Notes: generated by a model from the letters alone, not told the origin. DNA of 64,000 nucleotides from Callipepla californica brunnescens (GCA_023055505.1 JALIRH010000007.1:27819720-27883719); one strand, 5' to 3'. Positions 1 to 12,842 are shown, numbered from the stretch's first letter. Translations and numbers: made by a program.

Positions 1-420
1 TTATACATTTCATAAACAGGTATGTCTTCTGGAAGTTGCAAAAAAGTATGTTGGGATCCTCCTTTCACGGGGGGGCCAAATCAATTCTCCTGAGACTGCT
101 AGAAGGAGCACACGTCTCTAAATACATCCCTCTGACAGACCAGTGCAGAAATACATGAAACTTTAAAATAAGAAGGGAAGACCTGCACGTTTCCTCTGGT
201 GCTCAGACACCCTCTGAGCAGAACAGTGACTGAATTCTCAACTAACACCACTGCATCTTATGTAAAACGCAAACAACTTAAATGCATCCAACATTTTCAG
301 AAAGGTTGAAGAACCTATATGAACTACGATTTACTTACTAACTACCTAGAAGTTCTAGTTCTTAAGATCATACATGTCTTTCAGAAGTAATACAACACAT
401 GTGCATGCATTTACACTTAC

Positions 421-542
421 ATCTGATTTTTAGCCGCTTGTCTCTGAGCTTTCCGTTCTTTCCTTTTTTGATCTGGTGGCTTAGCAAAAACAATTTCAAT
501 GTTTTCTCCCTCTAAATCTTTGCCATTCATTTCTTCCATTGC
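421..542 (-). CDS. SYNCRIP: SYNCRIP coding exon, residues 387-427 (end RRM3, basic linker)
   Basis: This is a 122-nt exon with 40 codons plus two bases. The acceptor is ATTCCTTCAG|GCAATG. The donor is CAGAT|GTAAGT, so the Met codon at residue 427 is split AT|G. It finishes RRM3 (AMEEMNGKDLEGENIEIVFA) and encodes the Lys/Arg-rich KPPDQKRKERKAQRQAAKNQ segment, a candidate nuclear-localisation stretch. Reading through the donor gives ATG TAA, an immediate stop. The next exon, which starts the Tyr/Gly/Arg-rich tail, is not in the window. Confidence 0.95.
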
Positions 543-1827
543 CTGAAGGAATTAACCAGACTTTAAATATACTTCTAAGCATATCTGGAGTTATTAATTT
601 TACTCTATCCTTTAGAATATGCAATTTAAATGTTGTTATCCATAGCTAAAACAACAAAATAAATCTAAAAAAAATTAGATAGCATAGCATTATGGGTTTC
701 AGAAAGTTATGCATTTCCTCTTAACTTGCCTCTGAAACCCAAGTCTGCATGTATTAAGTTTAAAAATCTTCCACTCAAAGCTCTGAATAGGCTTCAAATC
801 CTTGCAAGTTGTTTCAATTAATGAAGAGACAGAACTGTTTTCTGAAAAGACACTAAGGAAAAATTTGCAGTAAGGCAATATATTTCTACTGTCAGCATAA
901 AGGCAAACACTACTCAGACTAAAAATCAGTGTGGTTTTATGATTTTACACATATAAATATATATATATATTTAAGCCAGAAGCCAAAAAGTAACAGTCTC
1001 ATTCTCAATTAAGGAAAAAAACAAACAAAAAAAAAAAAAACAAAAAAAAAAAAACCAACATCACACATGCATGTTTCTCACAAGTCACAGTAATTGCTAA
1101 AAGTTCATTTCAAGCAGAGGAATCCTGAAGATTCTACCACTTTTAGGGACTCTACATAGCTGAGCCTCAACAGGATGCGTATCCTGTGAGAAGACTCTTT
1201 CCATCATCTTCCTAAGCATCTGCTTCAAGGCATCTGGAGGAACAAGAAAAGCTAAATCCCCTTGTATCCTGTATCCTCCCACAGGACATAAAAAATAGAT
1301 AGGCTATAGGCTGCAGAGGAAGTGCACTTTCCCTTCTGAACAACAGATGACCAGAGAACAGACCAGGCTAACAAAATCCAGGGATGACAATTCCTCAACT
1401 GACCTGAACCACTCACCAAAAAGAAAAGGCGCATAATCTACACCATAAAAAAAACAAAGCTGCTCTGTTTCTAGAAAATACAACTTTTACCTAAATGTTT
1501 CTTGCTTGTCCTAGAGAAAAGGTTCACTGTCTACTGAAAATTCATTGAGAAGAGTTATTTAACTTCTGGCACTTCTATTTCAAATTACAGGTATGATTAT
1601 CTTAGATACTCATCAGAGAATTATTTAGGATATACGCATCTAAGATCCAATTTTCAGTCTAACAAATGCTTTTTCTTAGGAGCTACCCAGAGATGAGAAA
1701 GATGAAAGCAAAAATGCCTTAGAGCACTCCTCCGCAGAGTTAAAATATACAGCACCCAAACTATATATTTAATAACTATTTCCATACCTGCACGAGCACA
1801 CACAGGAGCACAGCCCTCTTCACTTAC
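543..1827 (-). other. SYNCRIP intron (between residues 386 and 387)
   Basis: This intron is non-coding. It contains a short (AT)n stretch near 953-971 and an A-rich low-complexity tract at about 1,015-1,055. No exon, snoRNA or mobile element was recognised. Confidence 0.85.
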
Positions 1828-1977
1828 CTTTACAGCACCATCCCGTTCATCGAAATGAATGAAAGCGTAGTCTTTTAGCTTCTTCACTCGCTCTAGCTTT
1901 CCAAATTGACTGAAGGCCTTTTCTAGTATCTCCTCTGTTACAGTATTGGCAAGATTGCGGACAAACAGAACTTTTAC
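1828..1977 (-). CDS. SYNCRIP: SYNCRIP coding exon, residues 337-386 (RRM3)
   Basis: This is a 150-nt phase 0/0 exon. The acceptor is TGCTTTCTAG|GTAAAA and the donor GTAAAG|GTAAGT. It encodes the front of RRM3 with RNP2 LFVRNL (residues 340-345) and RNP1 KDYAFIHF (371-378). The intron before it, about 4.7 kb, carries an internal duplicated segment noted separately. Confidence 0.96.
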
Positions 1978-3161
1978 CTAGAAAGCAAATTTGTAAGTTT
2001 CAAAAGTACGATCCAAAAGCCTAAACCAAGTTTTGCAAATCATTACTACCGGCAGCACTGAAAATACATTTTCAGTATAGCATTTAATCTATACAGGTAT
2101 CGAAATCTATATCCCTCCATAAGCACAAGTTGGCAGCAAACATCCGTCACCGCTTAAAATATTAGATCCATTTTCGAACATGATTACATAGCACTAGCAT
2201 CCTGAAAGTCAACACAATTTCTGTTAATCTTTAAAAGAATCCCAGCAGCAACAATTTTCAACTCAGGAACGCTTTCAAACCTGAAAGAAGGCAAGCAAGA
2301 TTGGTTACACACAAAATAATTAACTTATCAAAACATTCCATTGTTTAGACAGGTTTCTGCAGAACAGTCATCACTGTAATATCTAGGTCAGAGGTGACAG
2401 GCCTGCAGCTCTCAAGCTGCTTAACTTGTGGCTCCCATGCTACAGCTATACCAAATACCAGAGCAGCAGGACTGTGCTTGCCTGAGAAACACTCAGTGAC
2501 CTGAATCCACAGCTAGGAGAGGGAAGAAACACAGAAAGGGACACTGAGGCTGACACTGCCAGGCCCCCCTTGGATCCCTCACAAGTCTAGCTGAGCCCTT
2601 TGTTTAAGCAACAGCCACCTCCAAACAACTGAAAACCTATTTTCTTCCCCCATCTCCCTAAAGCACGCAACATGACAAGTAAATTCTACAAAGACTGAAA
2701 TGCAGCTTGTAAGATCAGGCGGCCTGGTTACCTATTAAGTGTTTAGATACAACTGATTAACTGCTGGACAGTGCTAAATCATCAGTCCAAAGTTTCATCT
2801 TAAAAAAGTCAGGGGTTACTGCAAGAAAAACACAATGCAGCCTGACATATACTAGACTCTAATACACCAGATAGCACGCAGTGGACACTGGGGAATTACA
2901 TATGTTCACTGGCCAGTAGCATTTACAAACTTGTCCCTGCACCCGCACTGAGCTTGCACTAAATGACCTGTGCATCATCATCACCTTCACATGACATCAT
3001 CCACGAGTTTCTTCTCATATGCTGGGGGAGATCCTTCCAGGCATTGCCACCGTGCCCATACAGTATAGTGCTACCTCCCTACAGTGCAGCTGAAAACGAG
3101 CAACTTCTGTCCACATCCTCCCCCCAACTAGTGATTTCTAGGTAGATTATGATAAAAGTAA

Positions 3162-3290
3162 TCAACGTGCAGAAGACACTTGATATTTAAGGCAACATCC
3201 CTTTTAAGTGCCCTAGCATTGTGTAAATACACATCTACAAAATACTCTCTGCAACGTTTAAACAAAAGTCTGAAGGAAAAAAAACAAAAC
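3162..3290 (+). repeat. Intronic direct repeat, copy A
   Basis: About 125 bp here closely matches 4,568-4,690 in the same orientation. A shared core reads GCAGAAGACACTTGATATTT, and similarity continues to the A-rich end. By eye identity is roughly 85% with two one-base gaps. I do not recognise the family. Confidence 0.85.
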
Positions 3291-3539
3291 AAACATATGA
3301 CAGTATTTGACTTTCCGTTCCTAATCCTAATAATGGCCAACACAAGTAACACAGGGTACAAAGGGACCAAGAAAAGCATGCTTCAGCTTTCTGAAGTGAA
3401 ACTATCATCTCTGCTCCTGTAAAGTACAGGAATTTAGAACACCCAGACATCTACTTGTATATACACTATGTAATTACTATGTGTATGACTGTGTAATTAG
3501 GTTACTAATAAACAGAAAAGACTTCTATAAAATCCTGTC

Positions 3540-3553
3540 TCACTAGATGGCAG
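3540..3553 (+). promoter_or_regulatory. CTCF-like motif
   Basis: TCACTAGATGGCAG matches 13 of 14 positions of the forward CTCF core CCASYAGRKGGCRS. It points opposite to the motif at 12,064. Confidence 0.4.
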
Positions 3554-4567
3554 AGTTAGGATAGGATGAAAGAACACCACAGACCATAAATCCAACCCAG
3601 GTAATCAACTTCAGCCTTTGGCAATAGCTACCCCTGATGATTCTCAAGGGATGAAGGAAGTCACAGCCAGCTCCACAGGGAAAACTTCTTCCTATCCTGT
3701 GATAACATTCTCCAACATGGCTCTGAAGTACAAGCAAGCTATCTTAACTGTACTTTAATTCAAGACAGTGAATTACAGAAGTTCTGTCACATAACCGCCC
3801 GCTTTTAGAACTGGTATCTTTCACACAAACGTTGCTTCAGGAAAGGAGAAAATCAGAGCTGGTTCCTCAAAAGACTCCTAAGTAGCTCTCAACACTAAGT
3901 CCACAACAACTGACATTCTTGGTGTCAGATATGATTACAAAGCATAAACTCTATCATCTTTCAGCACAAGCTGTGCTAACATGACATTTTAAAAAACAAA
4001 TAGTTTAAATTTTCTCCTGTGTATTTATTAAAAAAAAAAAAAATTCACTTGGTGAAGGCTCACCAAAGATTTGGCAACACACACCCAACAAGCAATATCT
4101 CCCACTATTCTGCATGCAAGCACACAGCAATGCTGTGTCATAAATGCAGGATCCACTTGAAAACTGCTCAGGAGTGAAGTATCCCCAAAATACTTGGGAT
4201 CTGCTTCTTTTCCTACAGCACAAACACTTCAACCTTTATTACTACATTCTCCAAGGGTTAGTATCCCTGCCTCCTGCCCTATCATCTACCAGGCAGCCAC
4301 GAGAACCAGACTTTATTTAGCTACTTAAGCTGCCAATCCAGCACATGCTCTGTAGCCACAGCCATGCTACAGAAATAATTTAAAACATGAGTGGCATCAA
4401 AATGCTGCTTAGGAGAAAACTATCAGCACGACTACTTGGAGTTGGAAAAAAATGTTTGTTTGGACCAGAAATCAATTACTTCAAAAACTGTGTTCATACA
4501 GAATCTGTTTCCACATGTACAGAACTCCTGTAGTGTACTGTCTAGCTTAAAAAGCAAGTCTTCTACC

Positions 4568-4690
4568 TCAACATGCAGAAGACACTTGATATTTAAGGCA
4601 ACACCCCTTTCAAGCACCTCAGCATTTAGTAAATATGCATCCACAAAATACTCCCTGCAACACTTAAACAAGAGTCTGGAGGAAAAAAGG
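4568..4690 (+). repeat. Intronic direct repeat, copy B
   Basis: This is the partner of 3,162-3,290, 1.4 kb away in the same SYNCRIP intron. It ends in a long A tract, as copy A ends in an A-rich run. That leaves open a retroposed origin rather than a local duplication. Confidence 0.85.
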
Positions 4691-6690
4691 AAAAAAAAAA
4701 AAAAAAACAACAACTTTAACAAAACACATTTAAATTACTAAGTGTTACTATACTGACAAAACAACCAGCTTTTCTGCTAGGTATTTAGAACACTGTCGTT
4801 CACTTTCTGGCTACACCAAGGTAAACCTGCCTTCCTCACCGTTTCCTCTCACAGGCTTTCTTTTCTAGTAGCTTTGATGAGAAAGCTGCAGATTAGATAA
4901 TTATCCTAACGAAAACAACCTTCTACTCTTACAGCATTTCGCCCAGATCCTTCTACCAGAGGACGTGTGCAATGGCCAAGCACTCTCCCTTTGCTCCTGA
5001 AGAGCAGTAGCTAGGAACAACAGTAGCCAGCCTGCAACTCACGCCTAGATTACTGTGGGTGCAATAAGCAGCTTGGCTGCTCTTAAACCTAACACAACAA
5101 TAAGCAACAGAAAATAAAACTAATGTCTCCAGGAATACCAGATGTGATCTCTTTTCATACATAAAGGGGGCATGCCTTGCATAGAGCCTCTGCATGTAAC
5201 AAGAACAAACAAGGGATGCAACAAGCCACAAAGGTGAGACACCAGCGCCTGCATCAACTTCTGCCTTCATCCAGACTATGCATTCTATACTTCCTCAGTA
5301 TTTCTCATTCACACATTTGTCCCCTTTTCTATCAACTGCATGTATTTTACGACACTGAAAATATACAAGTTCTTTCCCACACATTTTCCACTTTCACATC
5401 CCACATAAATACAAAGCAATACAAGGTATTAAAACAGTAACACCTTCAAAAAAAGTGTTAAATAGCGAGCTTTAACTTCTTCAGCCTTCCAGTTCTTACA
5501 TCTGTAAGCTTCCTTCAGAAAGACACTGATGGGGACTCATGTCCCCTTTCACCTCCCACTTAACTACGTGACTATGTCATCAGAATTCTTGTTAGTTTAA
5601 CAGTTTGTTGGATTAGGATGCCTTTCTTCCGAGCCAAGAAATTCAGACAGACTGATAGATGCTGGAAATGCCACTCTCAACAAATGCCGCCTTCAAGACC
5701 CTTCCCTGCTCCTGATCAACTACAATACAGGGCAAGAAAAACAAAGCTTGCAAACAGGGTACTCCAAAATGCTTCTGCACTACCCTTACTACAAGAGCAA
5801 ATTAATTTTTTCCCCAGAAAGTGAGCTGCTGCTCCAACCCCTTTCCCTTATGGATCATCAAAGAGATCTCAGCCAAGCTATCTTATTAGATCCACCAAAG
5901 TAGGACTCCAGAAAAGTGGCATTTCTTAGACGAAAGTAAAAGCACAGGCAAAAAAACAAGTAAAGAGATAAGGATATGAGCTAGCTAGGAGTTTCCATCA
6001 AACAACTCAGCCACACAACAAAACTGAAGCAACAGACCTGGACATTATCTGATGGGAAGGAAAATCAAGTAATCCATTTCTATATCAAAATATCACACAT
6101 GACATAAGTGCTAGAGTGTATTTCGAAATATTTGTTCAGACTTACGCTTAACTGAAATAGTCAAAGTTCAGGCATCATTTTTCAAAGAATTAAAACCCTC
6201 CCTAAGTAATTAAAAAAGTTCAAAATACAAAATAATTGCTCAGCTTCTCAAAAGCAACTGCTACAAGACAACTCTGAAAATCCCAATTTGCATATCCTAT
6301 ATGTTCCACTTCTAAAGTGATAAACAGGCAGTTCCAGGCTTAAAAATCGTTAAAGCTTATTCTCAGATCATAGATAGATTTCTGTGCAATCAAATATGCA
6401 AGCTACAAAGACATCTTAATTTTTGGAGTCACCACAACCACTTCCACAGGAGACATTAAGTACCCCAGCACATGGATCATTCACCCTTCGGAGCATAAAC
6501 ATCAGCCAATATTTTTTTTTAAATTCACATCAATTCTAGTATACATTCATATTTTTATTATCTCTTTCACACTACCTCTCCCATTCAAGAAGGCTGACAC
6601 ATGCCATTCAAACCTAGGCCAATACCAGGAAATACTTACTCTGGAACAAGGCACTTTAAGTATATTACGTTTCTCTGACAGCTTTATTAC

Positions 6691-6896
6691 CTTTGCCATG
6701 ACTTCTGGATCTGGGTCTTCTATAGGGTCAGCCCATTCAACTGTAACAACATTTCCCCAGACTTTCACTTTGCCACTCATTAACCTACGCCTGGCCTGAG
6801 CAGCAGTTTTGTGATCTTCATATTCAAGGAAACAGAAACCCCGGTTCTTTTTCTTGTCATCAGGCTGATGATACAATATAACATCTGTAAGGCCCT
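6691..6896 (-). CDS. SYNCRIP: SYNCRIP coding exon, residues 268-336 (RRM2)
   Basis: This is a 206-nt exon entering in phase 1 and leaving in phase 0. The acceptor is TTTCATTTCAG|AGGGCC and the donor GCAAAG|GTAATA. It encodes the rest of RRM2 with RNP1 RGFCFLEY (residues 286-293), the basic DDKKKNRG turn, and the acidic linker ADPIEDPDPEVMAK leading to RRM3. Residue 318 is Val (GNVVTVEW). From memory mammalian hnRNP Q has Gly there and hnRNP R has Val; this should be confirmed by alignment. Confidence 0.96.
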
Positions 6897-7781
6897 CTGA
6901 AATGAAACAAAGAAACGATGTGTTATGGCTTTAGTCTATGACTTAATAAAACAGAGTAGGGATTATGTTCCTGGGAAGTATGCATCTAAACAGTGGCTCA
7001 AAAAATATGACCATGCTAGGCCTCTGAGACTATGAACGTTAATTAAGCTTTCCACACTTCCAAGACCAACATTTTCAAAGGACATTAGGCTACCCCAGCT
7101 TAGGAACCTTTTTATTAAGTGAAGAAAACTTAGAAGCTATGGAAGAGTACCTTTCATCTCACTGACCAGAGGAGGGAGGGCAGCCAAAAGTTGTTTTGTC
7201 ACTCCTCCTCTCAAACCCCCTAAGTCACAGTACTTATCAGCATGTGTTTTTTCCATGGATGTCCAAAGAACAAAAGGTTAAACTCGCATGATTTCAAGAC
7301 ATCTAAAGAGTCTCAGTGATGCTCCAGGGAACCTAAAGTACAGCATTCAGTAACAGAGGAAGCCATAAAACGTTACCTTTTCAAGTTTATATGCTATGAA
7401 CAAAAAAGAGATCCTTATCAAAACACTCTGAATTCTGAAGCACAGAACTAGTTATGTTCTCCAATCTGCTTCAGTTCTGTTTTGAAAAGTTCTGAAACAT
7501 CTGTTGGTACTGAAATAATTAAACCACACATTTGTTTGAATGGCCTTTTCTAAACGCTGCACACATTTTCTCAGTAAAGCTTGAAACTACACACCTGGTT
7601 TAATTACAGATTTCAGCCCTCGGCACAGTACATTAAAAAAGACAAAAAACATCAATTCCAAAAGTCAATGCAAATGCTAAGTCCTATCAGTCATCATCAC
7701 TCAACAAGGCAAAGATGGCAAAAAGTTCATCGCTGATCACATCTGCCACCTTCCAGGTCAATAAAACAGTTACTGAGTTAC

Positions 7782-7917
7782 CTGTTACTTTGCTGAACTC
7801 TTCAACAATTTGCTCCTTGGTTTTACTCTTAGGAATAGAACCAACAAAAAGTCTATTATTGGCAACAGAGATGCATACACCAATGTGTTTCCCAGAACGG
7901 ATTTCATGATTGTTGTA
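7782..7917 (-). CDS. SYNCRIP: SYNCRIP coding exon, residues 223-267 (end RRM1, start RRM2)
   Basis: This is a 136-nt exon with 45 codons plus one base. The acceptor is TTCTTTCAG|TACAAC and the donor AACAG|GTAACT. It encodes YNNHEIRSGKHIGVCISV, the last part of RRM1, then RNP2 of RRM2 (LFVGSI, residues 245-250) and the first RRM2 helix ending EEFSKVT. The upstream intron of about 4.5 kb is one of the two longest in the window. Confidence 0.95.
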
Positions 7918-10900
7918 CTGAAAGAAAAACAGACAATTATCAGTTACAAAGAACTTTCTCTCTCCTCCGACAGCAGCAGTATCAAATACTTCTGAAAGTG
8001 AAACATCTAGCAGTGCATTATGTTCTTTGACATTCAAAACATTCTTATGATATATACTCAATTATTTTGCACTATACCTATGTACTTTAATCTACTTTCA
8101 TAGTGCCAGCCAACATCTACCTTTCCTCTTTTGTACAAGCTCGCTACTTAATGCACGTTTCTTCAGACTTGTGCTTGTACAACTACGAGAACTTATGATT
8201 ACAGGTAGGTCACAAAAGGCAAGGCCAATCCCTTCACAACAGCACAGAAAAAAGTCCAAGTTCCTCTACACACTGCGTCTGTGAATTCTTAAACTGAATT
8301 GTGTATAATACAAGACAGGTGTTACAATTCAAGTCAGATTCCCTTCCAAAGCTCTGTAGTTCACAAAAGACAGACAGCCACGATCAGGTCTTCTCCACAA
8401 AGCATGCAAGAGCAATTGCTGAATTCTTTCCAAAGCATGTAGATTACACACAGACAGTAAGCAGCAGAAAGAACCTTCCACTGCTTTGAAATCCTAAGGT
8501 TACTGTTCAAATGCCTCTCCCAAAACAGACACCCTGAACCTATCAGCAGTTCAAGGGGAAAAATACTGCAGACAGACATATCCAAATAACAGCAAGGAGG
8601 TTGAATGCTGGTACACCGACCCTCTTCCAACTGCAAGCCCAGCAACAAGCAGTTCTTCAGCTTGGAGAACGTGTTCTGTGGTTAACATTTTATTGACAAG
8701 CAGTAGAACAGCATTTTAAAACTTAATCTAGCTATTTAATCTAGAAAGTGGTTTTGTGCCTGGTGGTAAACTTCCCCACATATGCAAAGTCTTCCACACC
8801 TCCTTCCTGCCTGGTGCACTAAAAATCAGGGTGGAGATGTATGTTTATTTGTACTTCTATGTTGTAAAAAAATAAATTAAAAAAAACAAAACCAAAACCC
8901 TGCCTAATTGACAATTGTCAAAGCTGTACGAACGTAACAGAAGTGAGCTGAAAGAGCTGTACATGCAGAAAGGATTCTCAGTGGCATCTTTCCAACTAGT
9001 TATGTAGCAAAATATAACAAAATGCAGCAAAAAGCATCTCTGTATCTGCTGACCGCGTGACAGCAGAAGACTTGATTTTTAAGTTGGAGACAAAAATCAC
9101 ACAGAAACATGTATACATGTTTAACAGTTGTGAACACTGACTAGAAAGAGATCACGCTGGGGGACAAAAATCCTTTAAAAGAAACACCTTTTAAAAAGGT
9201 AGCCCTTGATGTGTCCGGACACAAGACGCAAAAAGACCCTTCTTAAACCGAATATATAGGTAAATTGTATCCAATATATTATCTAGATGTTACTTTTAAA
9301 ATCTAAGACTAAAGTCTGACTCCACATTTAAACCAAAAGACCCTCCCACACCTCGTAACGAGAATGACTCTTAATTATTCTAACACACTGCAATTCCACA
9401 GACATCAGTTTTTTTTATACTGCAATGCAATAACTACTACTTTCTATCGCATGTTTCTCCTACCTCTGACAAAGCAGCCTGCAATTAGGTGCTCCTAAGT
9501 ATACAGTCGGTGCTTTTTAGGTAAATAGTCTGCAATCCAACTGTAAACTTAGATAAGGCACACGCAGGCCCAATTCTGGATTAAGTGCCACAAGAGTGAG
9601 GCCACCAAACGAGCAAGGTCAGCATAATGCTTTTCCCTCCTGTCACCACTGAACCCACGCCCAGAGTCAGCAGAGACATTAGTACCCTTCTAGACACTAC
9701 AGAAGACTCTTGATTTTCTTGCTAAGTTCTTCAAGAACCCATTCACAGATGGCTGAAGCAAGGTTAAGGTCTGTTTTGCCATTTCATCCACTTTCACCCG
9801 CAGTTTACTTCTAGCAGTAAACAAGCTGCACTGCTGTGCATAGCAGGCAAACTGCTTAAGGGGAATGCTTGCATAATTCACCTGTACCTGCACTTTGATC
9901 AAACTTGTATTTGCTCTGGTCAAAAAATACTTCAAATTATGGCAGCATACCGTATACGTTCTGCTACAAGCTTAGCCCACTGGTTCTCATTTCTGTGCAT
10001 GCCTACAGTAATACTGATCCTTGTGAAACAATTCCCAAAACTGAGAACAACTTCATACGATACAGTAGAAAGGAGCACCAAATACATGTGTATAACACCA
10101 ACCAGAACACAATACTTGTAGCACAGAGTCAGAAGGCAAACGCGGGCATGCCAACAGAGAAGAGATGCCTGAAAGAAGTCACACCCAACTTCTGACAGGT
10201 GGCGCTTGAGTGAACACCCCCTGAGATGCCACTTGTACTTCAGCAGCTGGCAGGAGCGCAGGCATGGCGGGCCGCACACTGGATGAAGTACCAGACATAA
10301 AATTAATCACTGCTCATATCTTTAAGTCTTCTTGGTATCAAGCCACAGCACCATTCCATATTTTGTTTGAAGCACAGCCTCAAAGTTATTTCAAACAAAA
10401 TGTAAGGAGCTCTCCTTTTTTAAGCTGCTGGTGCTATGCATAAACAAAATAAGAGCTTCAACCTTTTAAGTCCAGGATTTCTTCTGGTAAAAGAATAGGT
10501 TAAGTCAGTATTTTCTGCTGTTTGGGTATTGACAAAACTTTACAGCTCCTCTTACTGCCCAGAAATCTGAGGCAACCCACAATTTTTAGCCTCACTTTTG
10601 GTCAATTTCAAAATCCAAGCAGGGAAAAAAAAGCCACCAGGAAGAAAATGGGAAACAGAAGAGATTGACTGCTATCCCACTGTATCCAGAAAGCTCTGAA
10701 AAGTTTCTTGCACATCAGAAGCTTTCATGCAGTACCAAAAAGAACAGTGAAGGTAAAATACTAAGATTTTAGAACAGCTGTCCAGAGATCTTCAGCACCC
10801 CATCTCATGGATGCGGAATTAATGTAAGTCATCAACCCATTATTTTCAGCAGAGCTCCAGACATATTTTGCTGATTCTCTTTGAAGTTACTCTGACAACT

Positions 10901-12462
10901 TGGGCAACTTCTAATACACCAAACCAGACAGACTGCTACGGCTGGGAACACTCAAAAGCTAAACTGGATCTTGTGGCAGTTGTCAGAACTAACCCTGCTA
11001 TGAAAAAGCCTAGGACGAAGCCTGAAAATCTGCCCTATCAATCCCAACACTCTTCAACTGTTGCCCTCAGTAGATATCTAACTGAAAGACAAGAAACAAT
11101 GCTTCATTTCTTCCTGCTTAACAAAGGCCAAGCGTACAGAGGCATTAAGTACCTTCCTCCCTTATATCACTAAGTTCAAGACTGAGGCCAGGTACCGGAC
11201 ATGTTACTTGTAGGGAAATAAAATCTGAATGACTTCTGAGACCTCAAAGAGATACACTGTGTTTAAGCAAAATGTAGCTGAGGAAAAATCTCCTCATTTC
11301 ATGGGTATATCTGATAACGTATTTGACTTGTACCACTCTTATGTGAGAGTTATGTGCATAACTCTCAAGACTTTACACACATTTATAAATAGCTAAGCTG
11401 ACAGTGAAAGTACAAAGAGGTACACGCAAACAGCTGAGTTTTCTTAAGTGTATTTGGATTGCTCACAGGAACACTGAACATTCTTGTTTAAAAAGTTCAA
11501 CAGTAGATACTGCTTTCCTTTTTGTACTTCCACTTCTTTTTTTTTTTTCCCCCAATATATTTCAATACCTTTTGTGGAGACAGTCTTATCCTTGTCTTTA
11601 TTTGTCCCTATCAATTATTTTCATTATTAATGTGTCAGCAAGCTAGATTAATTGTCTACCTTATGACAAGAGAGAGATTTTAACCCTGCTGGGTTTATAC
11701 AGTGTCAGTTTAACTCAGAATGAGTACAGCTGACACTCCCAGGATCACCTCAGCCACATCAACGCAGCAGCAACTAGCTCAAAAACATTCACATTTCATT
11801 TAACTAGAAAGACAAAGGATGAGGGGGTCTTTAAAAAAATAAAAGGTTGCTTCATGTGTAAAATCAGGAAGCCTCACTATGACTTGCCTATTACATCAGA
11901 AGAATTCACACCTCTGTCCAAACAGTGTAAACATTTTGACCCATAGCTTTTCTGTCGTTTTCCAGTCAGTTGAAACAGACAGAATAGACCTTAAGAAGTG
12001 ATTCTCTCTCCTCTGAAGTATCTCATGAAATTATGTGACTTTAGATGCATTTTTCTACCGTGGTGCCCTCTGCTGGTACTCGAGCAAAGCAGAAACCGTA
12101 CAAAGCCCCACCAAATCCTTAGCACTGCAGCAACTCAATGAGCACTTCCTTCAACTCACCCAAACAGTTAACAGCTCCGAAGTCACTACCACTAACACAA
12201 CTTTTGTCAGCAGCAAATGCCAACCAAACTGGACCAAACTTAACATTATTACCTCTTTTAACTCTGCCCCTAAGACATCCAGCAAAGACTGATACGCAGA
12301 ATTACGTGCAACTACTTAAAAATGCTGAGTGGACATTTGTGAAATGATATAACAATGACACAGCTTAATTCTAAGCATTCAGACATCGGCGTAAGGACAA
12401 CTGCTTAAAAGCCACAGCGCTCTCAGTAAAAAAACATAAAAAAGGCAAATGAAAAAACTTAC
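7918..12462 (-). other. SYNCRIP 4.5-kb intron
   Basis: This intron splits RRM1. It contains a strong minus-strand CTCF-type motif at 12,064-12,076 and an A-rich patch near 8,863-8,892. I recognise no exon, CR1 or RNA gene in it. Confidence 0.8.
12064..12076 (-). promoter_or_regulatory. CTCF-type motif
   Basis: TGCCCTCTGCTGG fits every position of the reverse-orientation CTCF core (YGCCMYCTRSTGG). It lies inside a SYNCRIP intron. Occupancy cannot be judged from sequence. Confidence 0.55.
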
Positions 12463-12639
12463 CAGCTTAACAGCCTCCTGAGCTGCTTCTTTAGTACAAA
12501 ATGTGACAAAAGCATACCCTCTATTTAGACCAGTTAATGGATCCATCATTAAGCGGAGATCCCATATAGGTCCGGCTTTCTCAAATAACGGAACAAGTTC
12601 ATCTTCAAACAAGTCTCTTGGAATCTTACCCACAAATAT
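12463..12639 (-). CDS. SYNCRIP: SYNCRIP coding exon, residues 164-222 (RRM1)
   Basis: This is a 177-nt phase 0/0 exon. The acceptor is TCTGTTGTAG|ATATTT and the donor AAGCTG|GTAAGT. It encodes most of RRM1. RNP2 is IFVGKI (residues 164-169) and RNP1 is RGYAFVTF (203-210), with the aromatic RNA-stacking positions intact. The last RRM1 strand is in the next exon. Skipping would keep the frame but destroy RRM1. Confidence 0.96.
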
Positions 12640-12728
12640 CTACAACAGACACAGAGCGTTGCTTATAAAAAAAATAAAAATACGCCCAAGAAATAAAAAT
12701 GCACCTGCATTAATGATCTCCTCCCTAC

Positions 12729-12842
12729 CTCTGTTCCAACAGAAGGCTGCTGGCCTGAGTATACAGACTCTGGAGGAGGCCCGCCATACTTTCTCTGTCC
12801 CGTAGTCACATCAAGAGTGTAGCCGGTTCTTTCCAAGAGTGC
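12729..12842 (-). CDS. SYNCRIP: SYNCRIP coding exon, residues 126-163
   Basis: This is a 114-nt phase 0/0 exon. The acceptor is ACACTTGCAG|GCACTC and the donor ACAGAG|GTAGGG. It encodes [20 protein letters not shown] and then the Pro/Ser/Gly-rich linker ending SVGTE, just before RRM1. This linker is characteristic of the hnRNP Q/R/ACF family. Open reading past the donor adds only intronic residues. Confidence 0.95.

Larger units (their letters stand above)
1978..6690 (-). other. SYNCRIP 4.7-kb intron
   Basis: This long intron lies between the RRM2 and RRM3 exons. It holds a direct duplication (3,162-3,290 and 4,568-4,690), a CTCF-like motif at 3,540-3,553, an A tract near 4,030-4,043 and another near 4,688-4,707. 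No coding exon was recognised; the short ORFs lack flanking splice sites or family similarity. Confidence 0.8.

Noticed and set aside
7612..7704. C/D-box-like pattern on the minus strand (GTGATGA ... TTGATGT ... CTGA) downstream of a SYNCRIP exon
   Set aside because: There is no terminal stem, the first CTGA is too close to box C, and the guide region matches no rRNA target I know.
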